A DNA stretch of 34,695 bases from Alphaproteobacteria bacterium RIFCSPHIGHO2_12_FULL_63_12 (GCA_001767925.1 MEMM01000040.1:1-34695); one strand, 5' to 3'. Shown: positions 1 to 9,355, counted from the first letter of the stretch. Numbers and translations: made by a program. The notes: generated from the letters alone by a model not told the origin.

Positions 1-1767
1 GAATCCCTGGTTGAAATTCGCCGCCGCCTTGATCTTGGCGACGAGGTCCTGCGGCATCGGCTCGCCCGTCTTGTAGTGAACGAGGAAGCGCGAGATCACT
101 TCGTCCGTCGGCAGCCAGCGCTCCAGCAACTGCGACTGGAACTCGGTGTAGTCGCGCACGCCGCCGTTCAGCGTCGGATAGGCGACGTTCGACGACAGCG
201 AATGCAGCGCGTGGCCGAATTCATGGAAATAGGTCGTCGCGTCGTCCCATGAAATCAGCACCGGCTCGCCGGGCGCCGGCTTCACGAAATTCGAATTGTT
301 CGACGCCAGCACCTTGCGCTCGCCATTGAAGGTCTCGTGGCTCCGATAGCTCGTCGCCCATGCGCCGGAACGCTTGCCCGGCCGCGCGAAGGGATCGAGA
401 TACCACAGGCCAATATGCGCGCCGGTCGTCTTGTCGGTCACCTCCCAGACTTTGACGTCTTCCTGAAAGACGGGAACCGTTCCTTCGGCGACCGGCGTGA
501 AGTTGAAATTGAACAACTCGCCCGCGACGAAGAACATCGCTTCGCGCAGTTTTCCAAGTTCGAGATATTGTTTCACCTCGTCGGAATTGAGATCGTATTT
601 CGCCTTGCGGACTTTTTCCGAATAGAAGCGATAATCCCACGGCTCGATCTTGAGCGTCGCGCCTTCGGCGTCCGCGAGTTTTTGCATGTCGGCGACTTCT
701 TCCTTGACGCGCGCGATCGCCGCCGGCCAGACGCCCATCATCAGCTCCATGGCGCGTTCGGGCGTCTTCGCCATGCGGTCTTCGAGCCGCCAGGACGCGT
801 AATTCTCATAGCCGAGAATCCCGACGCGTTCGTCGCGCAATTGCAGGATTTCAGCGATCAGCGCGTTGTTGTCATAGGCGTCGCCATTGTCGCCGCGATC
901 GTAATAGGTGCGCCAGACTTTCTCGCGCATCTTCCGGTCGGTCGAATAGGTGAGGAAGGGGTCCATCGACGAGCGCGTATTGGTGATCGCGTATTTTCCC
1001 TTTTGTCCGCGCGCTTCGGCGGCGGACGCCGCCGCCTTGACCAGCGAGTCGGGAAGACCGCCGAGCTGCGCTTTCGTCAGATAGGTGACGTAGGATTCTT
1101 CGTCATGCAGCACGTTGTTGCTGAACTGCGTGTAAAGTTCGGCAAGGCGCTTATCGATCGCCGCATAGCGCTCCTTCGCCGCGCCCTGAAGCGTCGCGCC
1201 GTCATGAGCAAAGCCGTTATAGACAAGCCAGACGAGGCGCTGCTGATCGGGGCGCATTTTCTTCGTGCGCGGATTTTCGTAAACGGATTTGACGCGCGCG
1301 AAGAGTTTTGCGTTCTGCGTGATCGTCGTCTGGAAATCGGCGAGCCTTGGCGCCATTTCCTGCTGGATCGCGCGGAATTCCGGCGACGACAGATTGCCGG
1401 AAAGAATGCCGTAATAGCTGAAGAGATCGCCGAGCGCGCGCCCTGAATCTTCCAGCGCGAGGATCGTGTTCTCGAACGTCGCGGGCTCGGGATTATTGGC
1501 GATCGCCTCAACCTCGGCGAGGTTCATCGCCATGCCGGCTTCAAGTCCCGGTTTCAATTGCGCAAGGTCCATCTTGTCGAAGGCCGGAACGCCTCCATAG
1601 GGCCCGGCATAGGGCGCGAGAAAGACGTTGGCCGCCGGATCGACATTGACGGACGCCGCCGCGGCCGCAAGGTCCGCTTTGGGCCACAAGGGACCCTCGG
1701 GCGCGGTGGCGCAGGCGGATATGGCGATGGCGGCGACGCTCGCCGTCAGAGTCAGGATCGGACGCAT
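1..1767 (-). CDS. M3 family zinc metallopeptidase (peptidyl-dipeptidase Dcp-like), lipoprotein, 3' end beyond window
   Basis: Only the first 589 codons lie in the window; the reading frame runs open off the left edge. The ATG at 1767 opens a lipoprotein signal peptide ending in AISAC (Cys19), so the enzyme is probably anchored in the inner or outer membrane facing the periplasm. The zinc motif HEFGH (HExxH, preceded by TTYF) is at residues 515-519, bases 211-225. With the Dcp-like context (YRSHETFNGERKV, SNFVKPAPGEP) this identifies peptidase family M3. Such enzymes cleave oligopeptides, often releasing dipeptides from the C-terminus. Family members are about 680-720 residues, so roughly 110-130 residues are missing. 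An AAGGGG ribosome-binding site precedes the start. The choice between Dcp and an oligopeptidase A-like activity is not settled by sequence. Confidence 0.93.
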   Translation of the reverse strand, partial: MRPILTLTASVAAIAISACATAPEGPLWPKADLAAAAASVNVDPAANVFLAPYAGPYGGVPAFDKMDLAQLKPGLEAGMAMNLAEVEAIANNPEPATFENTILALEDSGRALGDLFSYYGILSGNLSSPEFRAIQQEMAPRLADFQTTITQNAKLFARVKSVYENPRTKKMRPDQQRLVWLVYNGFAHDGATLQGAAKERYAAIDKRLAELYTQFSNNVLHDEESYVTYLTKAQLGGLPDSLVKAAASAAEARGQKGKYAITNTRSSMDPFLTYSTDRKMREKVWRTYYDRGDNGDAYDNNALIAEILQLRDERVGILGYENYASWRLEDRMAKTPERAMELMMGVWPAAIARVKEEVADMQKLADAEGATLKIEPWDYRFYSEKVRKAKYDLNSDEVKQYLELGKLREAMFFVAGELFNFNFTPVAEGTVPVFQEDVKVWEVTDKTTGAHIGLWYLDPFARPGKRSGAWATSYRSHETFNGERKVLASNNSNFVKPAPGEPVLISWDDATTYFHEFGHALHSLSSNVAYPTLNGGVRDYTEFQSQLLERWLPTDEVISRFLVHYKTGEPMPQDLVAKIKAAANFNQGF

Positions 1768-1871
1768 GAAAATCCCCTTGCTGGTTTGGGCGAGAGTAAA
1801 GCAGCCGCCGTCGCCCGACACCACGAAATTTGCGGCGAGGCGACGACATCCTGCGACGGGCGGGGGGCGCC

Positions 1872-1978
1872 CCTCATCCTGAGGAGCGATGCGGCGCATC
1901 GCGTCTCGAAGGATAAACTCGGGACGCCCACGTCCATCCTTCGAGACGCAAGCCTTCGGCTTGCTCCTCAGGATGAGG
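1872..1978. repeat. Palindromic intergenic repeat, type A copy 1
   Basis: The left arm starts CCTCATCCTGAGGAGC and ends GCGTCTCGAAGGAT, and the right arm is its reverse complement. Inside each arm sits a short hairpin that differs in sequence but keeps pairing: GATGCG-CGCATC on the left and CAAGCC-GGCTTG on the right. Related copies occur at 9356-9472 and 14786-14898. The element fills the gap between the peptidase gene and the end of smc. Repeats of this kind are common between genes in alphaproteobacteria. Confidence 0.85.
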
Positions 1979-1993
1979 GATTTTCTTTCAGGC

Positions 1994-4900
1994 TTACTCC
2001 GCCGCCGCCAGTTGTTCGGCCTTGTTCAGATCGACCGAGACGAGCTGCGAGACGCCGCGCTCGACCATGGTGACGCCGAAGAGGCGGTTCATCCGCGACA
2101 TGGTCAGCGCCTGGTGGGTGATGATGAGGAAGCGCGTCTTGGTCTCTTTCGCCATCTCGTCGAGTAGGCGGCAGAAGCGCTCGGTGTTGGCGTCGTCGAG
2201 CGGCGCGTCGACCTCGTCGAGGACGCAGACCGGGGCCGGGTTCGCCATGAACACCGCGAAGATCAGCGCGGTCGCCGTCAGCGCCTGCTCGCCGCCCGAC
2301 ATCAGCGACATCGAGGAGAGTTTCTTGCCCGGCGGCGAGGCGTAGATTTCAAGCCCGGCTTCGAGAACGTCTTCTGAATCGATCAGGCGAAGCTCCGCCT
2401 GTCCGCCATTGAAGAGGCGCGTGAACAGAGTCGAGAAATTGCGGTTGACGGTTTCGAAGGCGGCGACGAGGCGCTCGCGCGCTTCGCGATTGAGGCTGCC
2501 GATCGCGGCGCGCAGCTTGCGGATCGCGCCATCGCAGTCTTCGCGCTCGGCCGTCAGCTCGTCGAACCGCGTTCCGACTTCCTGCAATTCCTCATCGGCG
2601 CGCAGATTGACGCCGCCGAGATTTTCACGCTCGCGCTTGTAGCGGTCGAGCTTGGCGTCGATGTCGGCGCGCGAGGGAAGTTCGGCGCCGCTCTTGAATT
2701 CGGCGATCGCCGGCAATTCTTCCGGCGCGGCGCTGCAGCTTTCCTGCGCCAGCAAGGTTGCTTCCTCGACGCGGGCGATTGCGCCTTCGGATTGCGCCTC
2801 AAGGCGGGCGCGATGCTCGCGCGCTTCCGACGCGGCGGCGTCGCAGGCTTTCGCCGCACGGTCGGTTTCCTGAGCGCGGGCGACAGCGAGGGCGAGGGCG
2901 TCGCCGGCGTCGGCGCGCGATTTTTCCGCCTCGGCGATGGCGTCGAGAAGGCCGGTGCGCTTTTCCTCGATGATCGCCGGCTGCGCGCGCGCCGTCTCAT
3001 TGGCGGCGGCGGCGGCGGCGTGGCGCGCCTCGATCTCGCTCATGCGCGCGAGCGCGGTCTGGCTGCGCGTTGCCCAGACGCTGCGTTCGCGGGCGATCTC
3101 GTCGATGCGCCGGCCGCGCATTTCGGCCTCGCGCGAAAGATCGTTATGCGCGGCGCGCGCTTCGGTCGCTTCGGCCCGTGCGCGCGCGGCGGATTCGCGC
3201 GCGGCGCCGACGCCTTCGGCGATCAGCGAGGCGTCCGGCAGCTGCAATCTTTCTTCACGCGCCGCGTCGAGTTCCGAGCTGGTCTCGTTGCGGTCTAGCT
3301 CGGCGAGCGCCGTCGCTTCGGCGATCGAGGCGAGGCGGGTCGTCGCGCGCTCATGTTCGCGTTCAAGGTCGGCCTGACGCGCGCGGGCGCCGTCGAGCGA
3401 ACGGCGGGCCTCGGTGAACAGCGCGCGCGCGTCGCGTTCGAGCGATTGGCGGCGCGCGAATTCTTCCTGCGCCGACTGGTGCGTTTCGGCGGCGGCGGCG
3501 GCGCGCTCGGCGGCGACGCCGAGATCTTTTTCAAGTTGGTGGAGGCGATTGCGCTGTTCAAGGCGGATCGCCGCCGCAGTCTTGGCTTCAGCGCGCGACA
3601 CGAACCCGTCCCAGCGCCAGAGGTCGCCCTTGCGCGAGACGAGGCGCTGGCCGGGCGCGAGCTGCGCGGCGAGATTTGCGCCGGCGTCTTCATCGACGAC
3701 GCCGACCATCGAAAGCCGCAGAGCGAGCGCCGGCGGCGCCGCCACATAAGTCGCCAGGGTCGTCGCGCCGCCGGGAAGGCCGGTCGCGGCCGTATCGCTG
3801 TCGCGGCCGCCCCAATAGGAGGGCGCGTCGCTGTCGAGCGCGGCGAAGAGATCGTCGCCGAGCGCGGCGGCGAGCGCGTTTTCAAATCCCGGTTCGACAT
3901 CGACCGCCTGAATGAGCGTCGGCCAGTCGCCGTCGGCGTGACTGGCGAGCACGCGGCGCAGCGCGTCGCATTCGGCGCGGATTTCAGCGTGACTCTGTTC
4001 GGCCTTCTGGCGCGGCTGGCGCACGGAAAGCTCGCGCGCCTCGGCGGCGGCGCGTTCTTCCTCGGCGCGGTGATAGGCGGCTTCGGCGGCCCGCGACGCT
4101 TCTTCGGAGGCGATGAGGCGCGCGGTGGCCGCGTCGAGCGCTTGCGCCTGTTCCGGCGTCGGCTCGATGCGGCTCTTTTCTTCCGTCAACGACGCAATCT
4201 GCGCCTGCGCCTTTTGCAGGCGCCGTTCGAATGTCTCGATCGTCGCGGCGATCGACCGACGGCGCGCGTCGATCCGCGCGGCCTCGCCGCTCTTTTCCTC
4301 GAAGATCAGCTCGGCGGATTTGACCGCGTCATTGGCGGCGTCGAGCCGCGCCTTGGCCTGTTCGATGCGGTCTTTTTCCGCCGCCTCGCGCTGGCGCAGG
4401 CCCTCTTCTTCGAGATTGAGGGTGTGAACCGCGTCGTCGGCGTCGGATTTCAGCGATTTTTCCCGCGCGAGGTCGGCGCCGAGGCGCTCGATTTCGGCGG
4501 CGAGGCGGCGGATTTCAGCCTCGGCGCGCTGCGCTTCCTCATCGAGATTTTCGCGCGCGACGGTAAGGCGATGGAGCGCCGCGGCGGCTTTCGCCTCTTC
4601 AAGGCGCAACGGATCGAGCGCTTCGTGCGCCGCGCCCTGCGCGGTCGAGGCGATGGCGGCGGCGCGCGCCGTTTCCTCGATCAGTTCGGCGATTTCCTTG
4701 AGGCTCTCGCCGGCGGCGTCGCGCGCGTCGACGGCTTCCTTCCAGCGCAGATAAGCCGCGCCCGCTTCGGCGCGCCGGATGTCGCCGGAGAGATTGCGAT
4801 AGCGCACCGCCTGCCGCGCCTGACGGGCGAGGGCGACTTTCTGATTTTCAAGTTCACCGATGACGTCATCGAGGCGCGACAGATTTTGCTCCGCCGCGCG

Positions 4901-5461
4901 CAAGCGCAGCTCGGCCTCGTGGCGGCGCGAGTGAAGTCCGGTGATCCCGGCGGCTTCTTCGAGCAGGCGGCGGCGGTTTTGCGGCTTGGCGCTGATCAGC
5001 TCCGCGATCTGGCCTTGCCGCACGAGCGACGGGGAATTGGCGCCGGTCGAGGCGTCGGCGAACAGGAGCTGCACGTCTTTCGCGCGCACTTCCTTCGAAT
5101 TGATGCGATAGATCGACTGCGTGCCTTCATCCTTGTTGATGATGCGGCGCGAGACTTCGATCACATCGGAATCGTTGAATTCAGCCGGCGCCGAGCGATC
5201 CGAATTGTCGAGCGTCAGGATGACTTCGGCCCAGTTGCGCGACGGACGCATCGTCGTGCCGGCGAAGATGACGTCGCCCATGCCGTCGCCGCGCAGCGCC
5301 TTGGCGGAGGTCGCGCCCATCACCCAGCGCAGCGCTTCCAGAAGGTTCGACTTGCCGCAGCCATTGGGTCCGACAACGCCGGTCAGGCCGTCGCGAATCT
5401 CAAGATCCGTCGGTTCGACAAACGACTTGAAGCCGACAAGGCGGAGGTTCGTAAATCTCAC
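1994..5461 (-). CDS. smc: Chromosome segregation ATPase SMC
   Basis: This is the SMC subunit of the Smc-ScpAB condensin, which organises and segregates the chromosome. The N-terminal head has Walker A GPNGCGKSN at about residue 31 and follows the typical opening RFTNLRLVGFKSFVEP. Two long Ala/Glu/Arg-rich coiled coils flank a hinge in the middle (around GDWPTLIQAVDVEPG). The C-terminal head carries the signature LMSGGEQALTATAL and Walker B VCVLDEVDAPLDD. The GTG at 5461 is preferred because family members begin directly at VRFTNLRL; an in-frame ATG lies 36 bases upstream at 5497. The product is 1155 residues from the GTG, normal for the family. The gene lies downstream of the DsbA-like gene on the same strand with a 179-base gap. 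Confidence 0.96.
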   Translation of the reverse strand: MRFTNLRLVGFKSFVEPTDLEIRDGLTGVVGPNGCGKSNLLEALRWVMGATSAKALRGDGMGDVIFAGTTMRPSRNWAEVILTLDNSDRSAPAEFNDSDVIEVSRRIINKDEGTQSIYRINSKEVRAKDVQLLFADASTGANSPSLVRQGQIAELISAKPQNRRRLLEEAAGITGLHSRRHEAELRLRAAEQNLSRLDDVIGELENQKVALARQARQAVRYRNLSGDIRRAEAGAAYLRWKEAVDARDAAGESLKEIAELIEETARAAAIASTAQGAAHEALDPLRLEEAKAAAALHRLTVARENLDEEAQRAEAEIRRLAAEIERLGADLAREKSLKSDADDAVHTLNLEEEGLRQREAAEKDRIEQAKARLDAANDAVKSAELIFEEKSGEAARIDARRRSIAATIETFERRLQKAQAQIASLTEEKSRIEPTPEQAQALDAATARLIASEEASRAAEAAYHRAEEERAAAEARELSVRQPRQKAEQSHAEIRAECDALRRVLASHADGDWPTLIQAVDVEPGFENALAAALGDDLFAALDSDAPSYWGGRDSDTAATGLPGGATTLATYVAAPPALALRLSMVGVVDEDAGANLAAQLAPGQRLVSRKGDLWRWDGFVSRAEAKTAAAIRLEQRNRLHQLEKDLGVAAERAAAAAETHQSAQEEFARRQSLERDARALFTEARRSLDGARARQADLEREHERATTRLASIAEATALAELDRNETSSELDAAREERLQLPDASLIAEGVGAARESAARARAEATEARAAHNDLSREAEMRGRRIDEIARERSVWATRSQTALARMSEIEARHAAAAAANETARAQPAIIEEKRTGLLDAIAEAEKSRADAGDALALAVARAQETDRAAKACDAAASEAREHRARLEAQSEGAIARVEEATLLAQESCSAAPEELPAIAEFKSGAELPSRADIDAKLDRYKRERENLGGVNLRADEELQEVGTRFDELTAEREDCDGAIRKLRAAIGSLNREARERLVAAFETVNRNFSTLFTRLFNGGQAELRLIDSEDVLEAGLEIYASPPGKKLSSMSLMSGGEQALTATALIFAVFMANPAPVCVLDEVDAPLDDANTERFCRLLDEMAKETKTRFLIITHQALTMSRMNRLFGVTMVERGVSQLVSVDLNKAEQLAAAE

Positions 5462-5640
5462 AGCAAGCGTCCCGAAGACCAATGCGGCAGCGCGCAACCG
5501 CGCGGCTTCGCAGCCCCAACCGGATCACCGAGCGCCGATTCTCGCAGGGAGGCAATTTTGGCGGCCAGCCTGTGGAGAAATGACCGGCCCGGCGCCGCGA
5601 ACGGATTACGCAACAAACTCAAACCCTTCTTGAAAACTCT

Positions 5641-6303
5641 TTAGCCGCCGGCTTTTTCCACCGCGTCGGCGATCTGTTGCACGAATTCTTCCTTGGTTTT
5701 GTAGACCATCTTTTCGCCGTTGAGGATGAAGGACGGCGTGCCGGTGATGTCGAATTTCTCCATGCCGTTCTTGGCGTTCTCGTTGATGATTTCGACCAGC
5801 TCCTTGCGCTGCAGGCATTGGTCGAGCGCCGGTTCGTCCATGCCCGCCTGACCGACGATTTTCACCAGTTCGGATTTCGGATTTTCCTTGATCCACTCAT
5901 GCTGCGTGCGGAACAGCGCGTCGGTGACGAGGAAATAGGCGTCGGGTCCGGCCTTTTCAGCGGCGCAGCGCGCCAGCACCGAGCCGATCAACGCATAGTT
6001 CGCCGGGGCTGTCGGAAACTCGCGAAAGACGAGTTTCACCTTTCCGGTCGAGATGAATTTTTCCTTCACCTCCGGAATCACCTGCTCGTTGAACGCGGCG
6101 CAGTGCGGGCAAGTGACGGAGGCGTATTCGATCAGCGTCACCGGCGCTTTCGCGTCGCCGAGCACCATGTCCGTCGAAAGGATCTCCATCTTTGAGCCGG
6201 AGGCGGCCGGCGCTGCGGGGGCGTCCTTGCCGTTGTCGGAGGCGGCGTTGCCGCAGGCGGCGATCAGGAACGGAGCGGCGAGTACGGCGGCGCGAAACTT
6301 CAT
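5641..6303 (-). CDS. DsbA-family thiol:disulfide interchange lipoprotein
   Basis: The product has 220 residues. The signal peptide ends in a lipobox, LIAAC with Cys17. An Ala/Pro-rich linker leads into a thioredoxin fold of the DsbA/Thioredoxin_4 type, with active site CPHC at residues 65-68 and the cis-proline loop TGTPSF (Pro190). Two further cysteines, Cys113 and Cys163, sit in the helical insert and may form a structural disulfide, as in some alphaproteobacterial DsbA proteins. It would oxidise cysteines of exported proteins in the periplasm. The start at 6303 has an AAAGG ribosome-binding site and gives a complete signal peptide; the open frame extends further upstream without a credible start. 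It lies between the DUF721 gene and smc, an arrangement seen in many alphaproteobacteria. Confidence 0.92.
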   Translation of the reverse strand: MKFRAAVLAAPFLIAACGNAASDNGKDAPAAPAASGSKMEILSTDMVLGDAKAPVTLIEYASVTCPHCAAFNEQVIPEVKEKFISTGKVKLVFREFPTAPANYALIGSVLARCAAEKAGPDAYFLVTDALFRTQHEWIKENPKSELVKIVGQAGMDEPALDQCLQRKELVEIINENAKNGMEKFDITGTPSFILNGEKMVYKTKEEFVQQIADAVEKAGG

Positions 6304-6472
6304 GGACGAGACCTTTCGAGGGCGAGAGTTCGAGGGCATGGGAGCCGCGCCGGACCTGCCGGGCGGCGACAAGGCCCCTAAATCGCAGACCGTCCTTCCG
6401 GTTACAAGATCAATGAAATTGCTCGACCGGGGATGAAGGGAAAATCGCCAATTCTCGGCATTTCCGGCGGAT

Positions 6473-6925
6473 TTAGCGGGGGCCGCCGGTGCGAAAGCGG
6501 GAAAGGCCGCCGCCGGGCGCGGCGGGCGGCGTCCCGGCGCCTTTGGGGGCGGGGCCCTGGACGATTGCGATCCGGACGATGGCGTTCGGCCCGAAATAGT
6601 CGTTGAGCCGCTTTTTGAGGGTTTCCGAGGCGAATTCGACCGAGGCCGCCGCTGCGCCATGGGGAACGATAACTTCGAGCGTGCGCCCCTCCCGCCCGCC
6701 GGTCAGCCGGCCCGGCCGGCACATCCGCGAAATTTCAGGCCCGGCGATCGCGGTCCAGCGGGCGATCAGCTCCGGGTCGACGAATCGGGTCTGCCGGGCG
6801 AGGCCCTCCAGCACCTTCGCCGAAATCCGCGACAGGCCGGGCGCCGCCGGGCGCACCCCGCGCGTCAGCGGCGGCGGGCCGTTATCGCGGAGGGGGGGGC
6901 GGTTAAGGAGGCGAGGGGGAGCCAT
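6473..6925 (-). CDS. DUF721 family protein (DciA-type)
   Basis: The product is 150 residues: a Pro/Arg-rich tail, then the DUF721 core (ISAKVLEGLARQTRFVDPELIARWTAIAG and, later, LEVIVPHGAAAASVEFASETLKKRLNDYFG), then a Pro/Gly-rich tail. The DUF721 family includes DciA, the replicative helicase (DnaB) loader used by bacteria without DnaC. Assigning helicase loading to this protein is inference from the family. The ATG at 6925 is chosen because the longer frame, back to 7033, only translates an intergenic palindromic repeat. The ribosome-binding site before 6925 is weak. It is divergent from mutY and upstream of the DsbA-like gene. Confidence 0.8.
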   Translation of the reverse strand: MAPPRLLNRPPLRDNGPPPLTRGVRPAAPGLSRISAKVLEGLARQTRFVDPELIARWTAIAGPEISRMCRPGRLTGGREGRTLEVIVPHGAAAASVEFASETLKKRLNDYFGPNAIVRIAIVQGPAPKGAGTPPAAPGGGLSRFRTGGPR

Positions 6926-6976
6926 ATGACGAAACCATACCACATTTGGCCGGAAAATTTTTGCCCATTTTTGAAC

Positions 6977-7077
6977 CGTCACTCCGGGGCAGCGCGAAGC
7001 GCCGAACCCGGAGTCTATCATCACATGCCTCAAGGTGGATTCCGGGTTCGATGCTTCGCATCGCCCCGGAATGACGG
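6977..7077. repeat. Palindromic intergenic repeat, type B
   Basis: An imperfect inverted repeat of about 100 bases: the left arm contains CGTCACTCCGGGGC and AACCCGGAGT, and the right arm ATTCCGGGTT and GCCCCGGAATGACGG, with short inner hairpins (GCGCGAAGCGC and GATGCTTCGCATC). It fills the gap between the divergent DUF721 and mutY genes. On both strands it extends the neighbouring reading frames with spurious peptides of the GF-AS--PG-T type. Elements like this are widespread between genes in alphaproteobacteria. Confidence 0.8.
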
Positions 7078-7121
7078 GATTTGTTTTCGGCGGGTCCGAC
7101 TTCGTCTATTCGCGTAGGCTC

Positions 7122-8210
7122 ATGTCCGCCATCTCCCGCGCGCTGCTGAATTGGTACGACGCCAACGCCCGCCAGCTTCCCTGGCGGATCGGGCCGGCGG
7201 CGCGCGCGGACGGCGAGGCGCCCGATCCCTATCGCGTCTGGCTTTCCGAGATCATGCTGCAGCAAACGACCGTCGCGACGGTTCGTCCGCGCTATCAAAG
7301 ATTTCTGGCGCGCTGGCCGAGCGTTGAAGCGATGGCGGCTGCTCCCCTCGACGACATTCTCGGCGAATGGGCGGGGCTCGGCTATTACGCCCGCGCGCGC
7401 AATCTCCACAAATGCGCGGTCGCGGTCGCGGCGCGCGGCGGTTTTCCGGACAATGAAGCGGATCTCAGCGCGCTGCCCGGCATTGGTCCTTATACGGCGG
7501 CGGCGATTGCGGCGATCGCGTTTGACGCGCGCGCGATCGTCGTCGACGGCAATGTCGAGCGCGTCGCGGCGCGCCTCTTTGCGATCGATACGCCCTTGCC
7601 GAAAGCCAAAGCCGAACTGAAAGAGGCGATCGCCGCGGTCTGGCCGAAGAAGCGCTCCGGCGATTTCGCACAGGCGCTGATGGATCTCGGCGCCGGCGTC
7701 TGCACGCCGCGCAATCCGAAATGCGGCGCCTGTCCTCTGTCCGCGCCTTGCTGCGCGCGCGCGGCGGGGATCGCCGAAGAGCTGCCGCGAAAGCTGCGCA
7801 AAAGCGACAAGCCGACGCGGCGCGGCGTCGCTTATGCGCTGTTCAATGCGAAGGGCGAAATCCTGTTCGAGCGCCGCCCGGACAAGGGCCTTCTCGGCGG
7901 CATGCTTGGACTTCCGTGTACGGAGTGGTCGGTGGAGGTGCGCGCGCCTTCGAGAAAGGGCGGCGGCGTAATCGCTCGCCGGGACTGGCGCCATGCCGGA
8001 ACTGTCCGCCACAGCTTCACGCATTTTCATCTCGAGCTTGACGTGATGACCGCGACGGCGGCGAAATCCTTTCGCCCCGCCGGCGATCAGCGCTGGATCG
8101 CGCCTGACGCCGCGCGCTTGCCGACGGTGATGAAAAAGGCGACGATCGCCGCCATCGCGAACGGGGGCGAGACGCCCAGTGAATTGTTGGACAGGAAGGA
8201 ACGACGATGA
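7122..8210 (+). CDS. mutY: A/G-specific adenine DNA glycosylase MutY
   Basis: MutY removes adenine mispaired with 8-oxoguanine in base-excision repair. The 362-residue product has the catalytic Glu43 in SEIMLQQT and a helix-hairpin-helix at 118-128 (LPGIGPYTAAA). The catalytic Asp142 is in VVDGNVERV. The [4Fe-4S] cysteines are 194, 201, 204 and 210, spaced C-X6-C-X2-C-X5-C. A C-terminal NUDIX-like domain that recognises 8-oxoG carries RHSFTHFHLEL. The ATG at 7122 begins at the conserved N-terminus (MSAISRALLNWYDANARQLPW); the upstream frame extension is repeat sequence. Its stop overlaps the next gene's start in ATGA, so the two are probably translationally coupled. Confidence 0.97.
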   Translation: MSAISRALLNWYDANARQLPWRIGPAARADGEAPDPYRVWLSEIMLQQTTVATVRPRYQRFLARWPSVEAMAAAPLDDILGEWAGLGYYARARNLHKCAVAVAARGGFPDNEADLSALPGIGPYTAAAIAAIAFDARAIVVDGNVERVAARLFAIDTPLPKAKAELKEAIAAVWPKKRSGDFAQALMDLGAGVCTPRNPKCGACPLSAPCCARAAGIAEELPRKLRKSDKPTRRGVAYALFNAKGEILFERRPDKGLLGGMLGLPCTEWSVEVRAPSRKGGGVIARRDWRHAGTVRHSFTHFHLELDVMTATAAKSFRPAGDQRWIAPDAARLPTVMKKATIAAIANGGETPSELLDRKERR

Positions 8211-9346
8211 GCCAAATCAATTTGAACCGTCGAACGCTGATCGCCGTCGGCGGCGCGGCCGCGGCGGTCGCCGCGACGCCGGCGCTTGCCAAATCGAAAA
8301 AACGTCCCTTCGTCATCAATGCGCTCGGCGGGTTTTACAATCCGAACAGCAATGGCGCGCATGACGAGGAAGACATCGCGGCGCATCGCCTCGATCCGCG
8401 CCCCATCGCCGATACGCGCGCGGCCGGCGTCGCGGCGACAAACGCGACGATCGGCTATGTCTTCGGCGACGGCGATCCGTTCCCCGATACGATCGACGAG
8501 ATCGCCTGGTGGAGCGAAGCGATTCGCCTGCGCCCCGACGCGCTTTCGCTGATCCGCACGGCGGACGACATCCGCGCCGCGCATGAGGCGGGCAAAGCTG
8601 GCATCATCATCGGCTTTCAGAACACCGAGATGTTCGGGAAGGACGTATCGCGCGTGCGCCTCTTTTCCGATCTCGGCGTCCGGATCGTGCAGATGACCTA
8701 TAATCTGCGGAATGCGGCGGGCGACGGCGCGCTGGTTGCGGAGAACAAGGGCCTCACCGATTTCGGGCGCGAGCTTGTGGCGGCGCTGAACAAGCAGCGG
8801 CTGCTCGTCGATCTTTCCCATAGCGGCGAGAAAACCGCGATGGACGCGCTCGCCGCGTCAACCGTGCCGATCGCGATCACGCATACGGGCTGCGCGGCGC
8901 TGGCGCCGCATCCGCGCAACAAGACCGACGCCGAACTGAAGGCGCTCGCCGACAAGGGCGGCGTCGCCGGGATTTACTTCATGCCGTATCTGACGCCCGG
9001 CCGCCAACAGATGGCCGCCGACATTGTCGCCCACATCGAACACGCGGTGAATGTCATGGGCGAGGATCATGTCGGCATCGGCACGGATGGCGGCGCGACC
9101 GCGATCGACGACATGCCGGTCTTTATGGAAGCGTTCCGCAAAAGCAATGAGGACCGGCGCAAGGCCGGCATCGCCGCGCCGAACGAGGACGACAACATCA
9201 TCACGACGCCGCCCGACCTCATGGGCCCCGAACAGTTCGAAAAACTCGCGGGGCTATTGTCCGCGCGCGGCTACAAGCAGGCGCGGATCGAGAAAATCAT
9301 GAGCGGGAATTTCCTGCGGCTGTTCGGGGAAGTCTGGGGCGGGTGA
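8207..9346 (+). CDS. M19 (membrane dipeptidase)-family protein with atypical metal site, TAT-exported
   Basis: The 379-residue product opens with a twin-arginine signal (NRRTLIAVGG, cleavage near TPALA), so it should be exported folded. The body matches the renal/membrane dipeptidase family M19: DLSHSGEKTAMD (His205), ITHTGCAAL (His226) and HVGIGTDGG (Asp294) match the usual metal-binding segments. Two segments depart from the classical zinc site. The N-terminal HxD is replaced by INALG (residues 37-41), and the bridging Glu position reads GFQNTE (Gln138). This resembles a divergent branch of M19, so dipeptidase activity is uncertain. The start overlaps the mutY stop by four bases. Type A and type C repeats follow it. 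Confidence 0.88.
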   Translation: MSQINLNRRTLIAVGGAAAAVAATPALAKSKKRPFVINALGGFYNPNSNGAHDEEDIAAHRLDPRPIADTRAAGVAATNATIGYVFGDGDPFPDTIDEIAWWSEAIRLRPDALSLIRTADDIRAAHEAGKAGIIIGFQNTEMFGKDVSRVRLFSDLGVRIVQMTYNLRNAAGDGALVAENKGLTDFGRELVAALNKQRLLVDLSHSGEKTAMDALAASTVPIAITHTGCAALAPHPRNKTDAELKALADKGGVAGIYFMPYLTPGRQQMAADIVAHIEHAVNVMGEDHVGIGTDGGATAIDDMPVFMEAFRKSNEDRRKAGIAAPNEDDNIITTPPDLMGPEQFEKLAGLLSARGYKQARIEKIMSGNFLRLFGEVWGG

Positions 9347-9355
9347 TCCCGCCGC

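Noticed and set aside
337-1446. 369-residue plus-strand open frame
   Set aside because: It is antisense to the M3 peptidase, whose zinc motif and lipobox are on the other strand.
3353-5644. 763-residue plus-strand open frame opposite smc
   Set aside because: It lies wholly antisense to a clear SMC gene; long antisense frames are expected in G+C-rich coding DNA, and its peptide is Arg/Gly/Ala-rich without domains.
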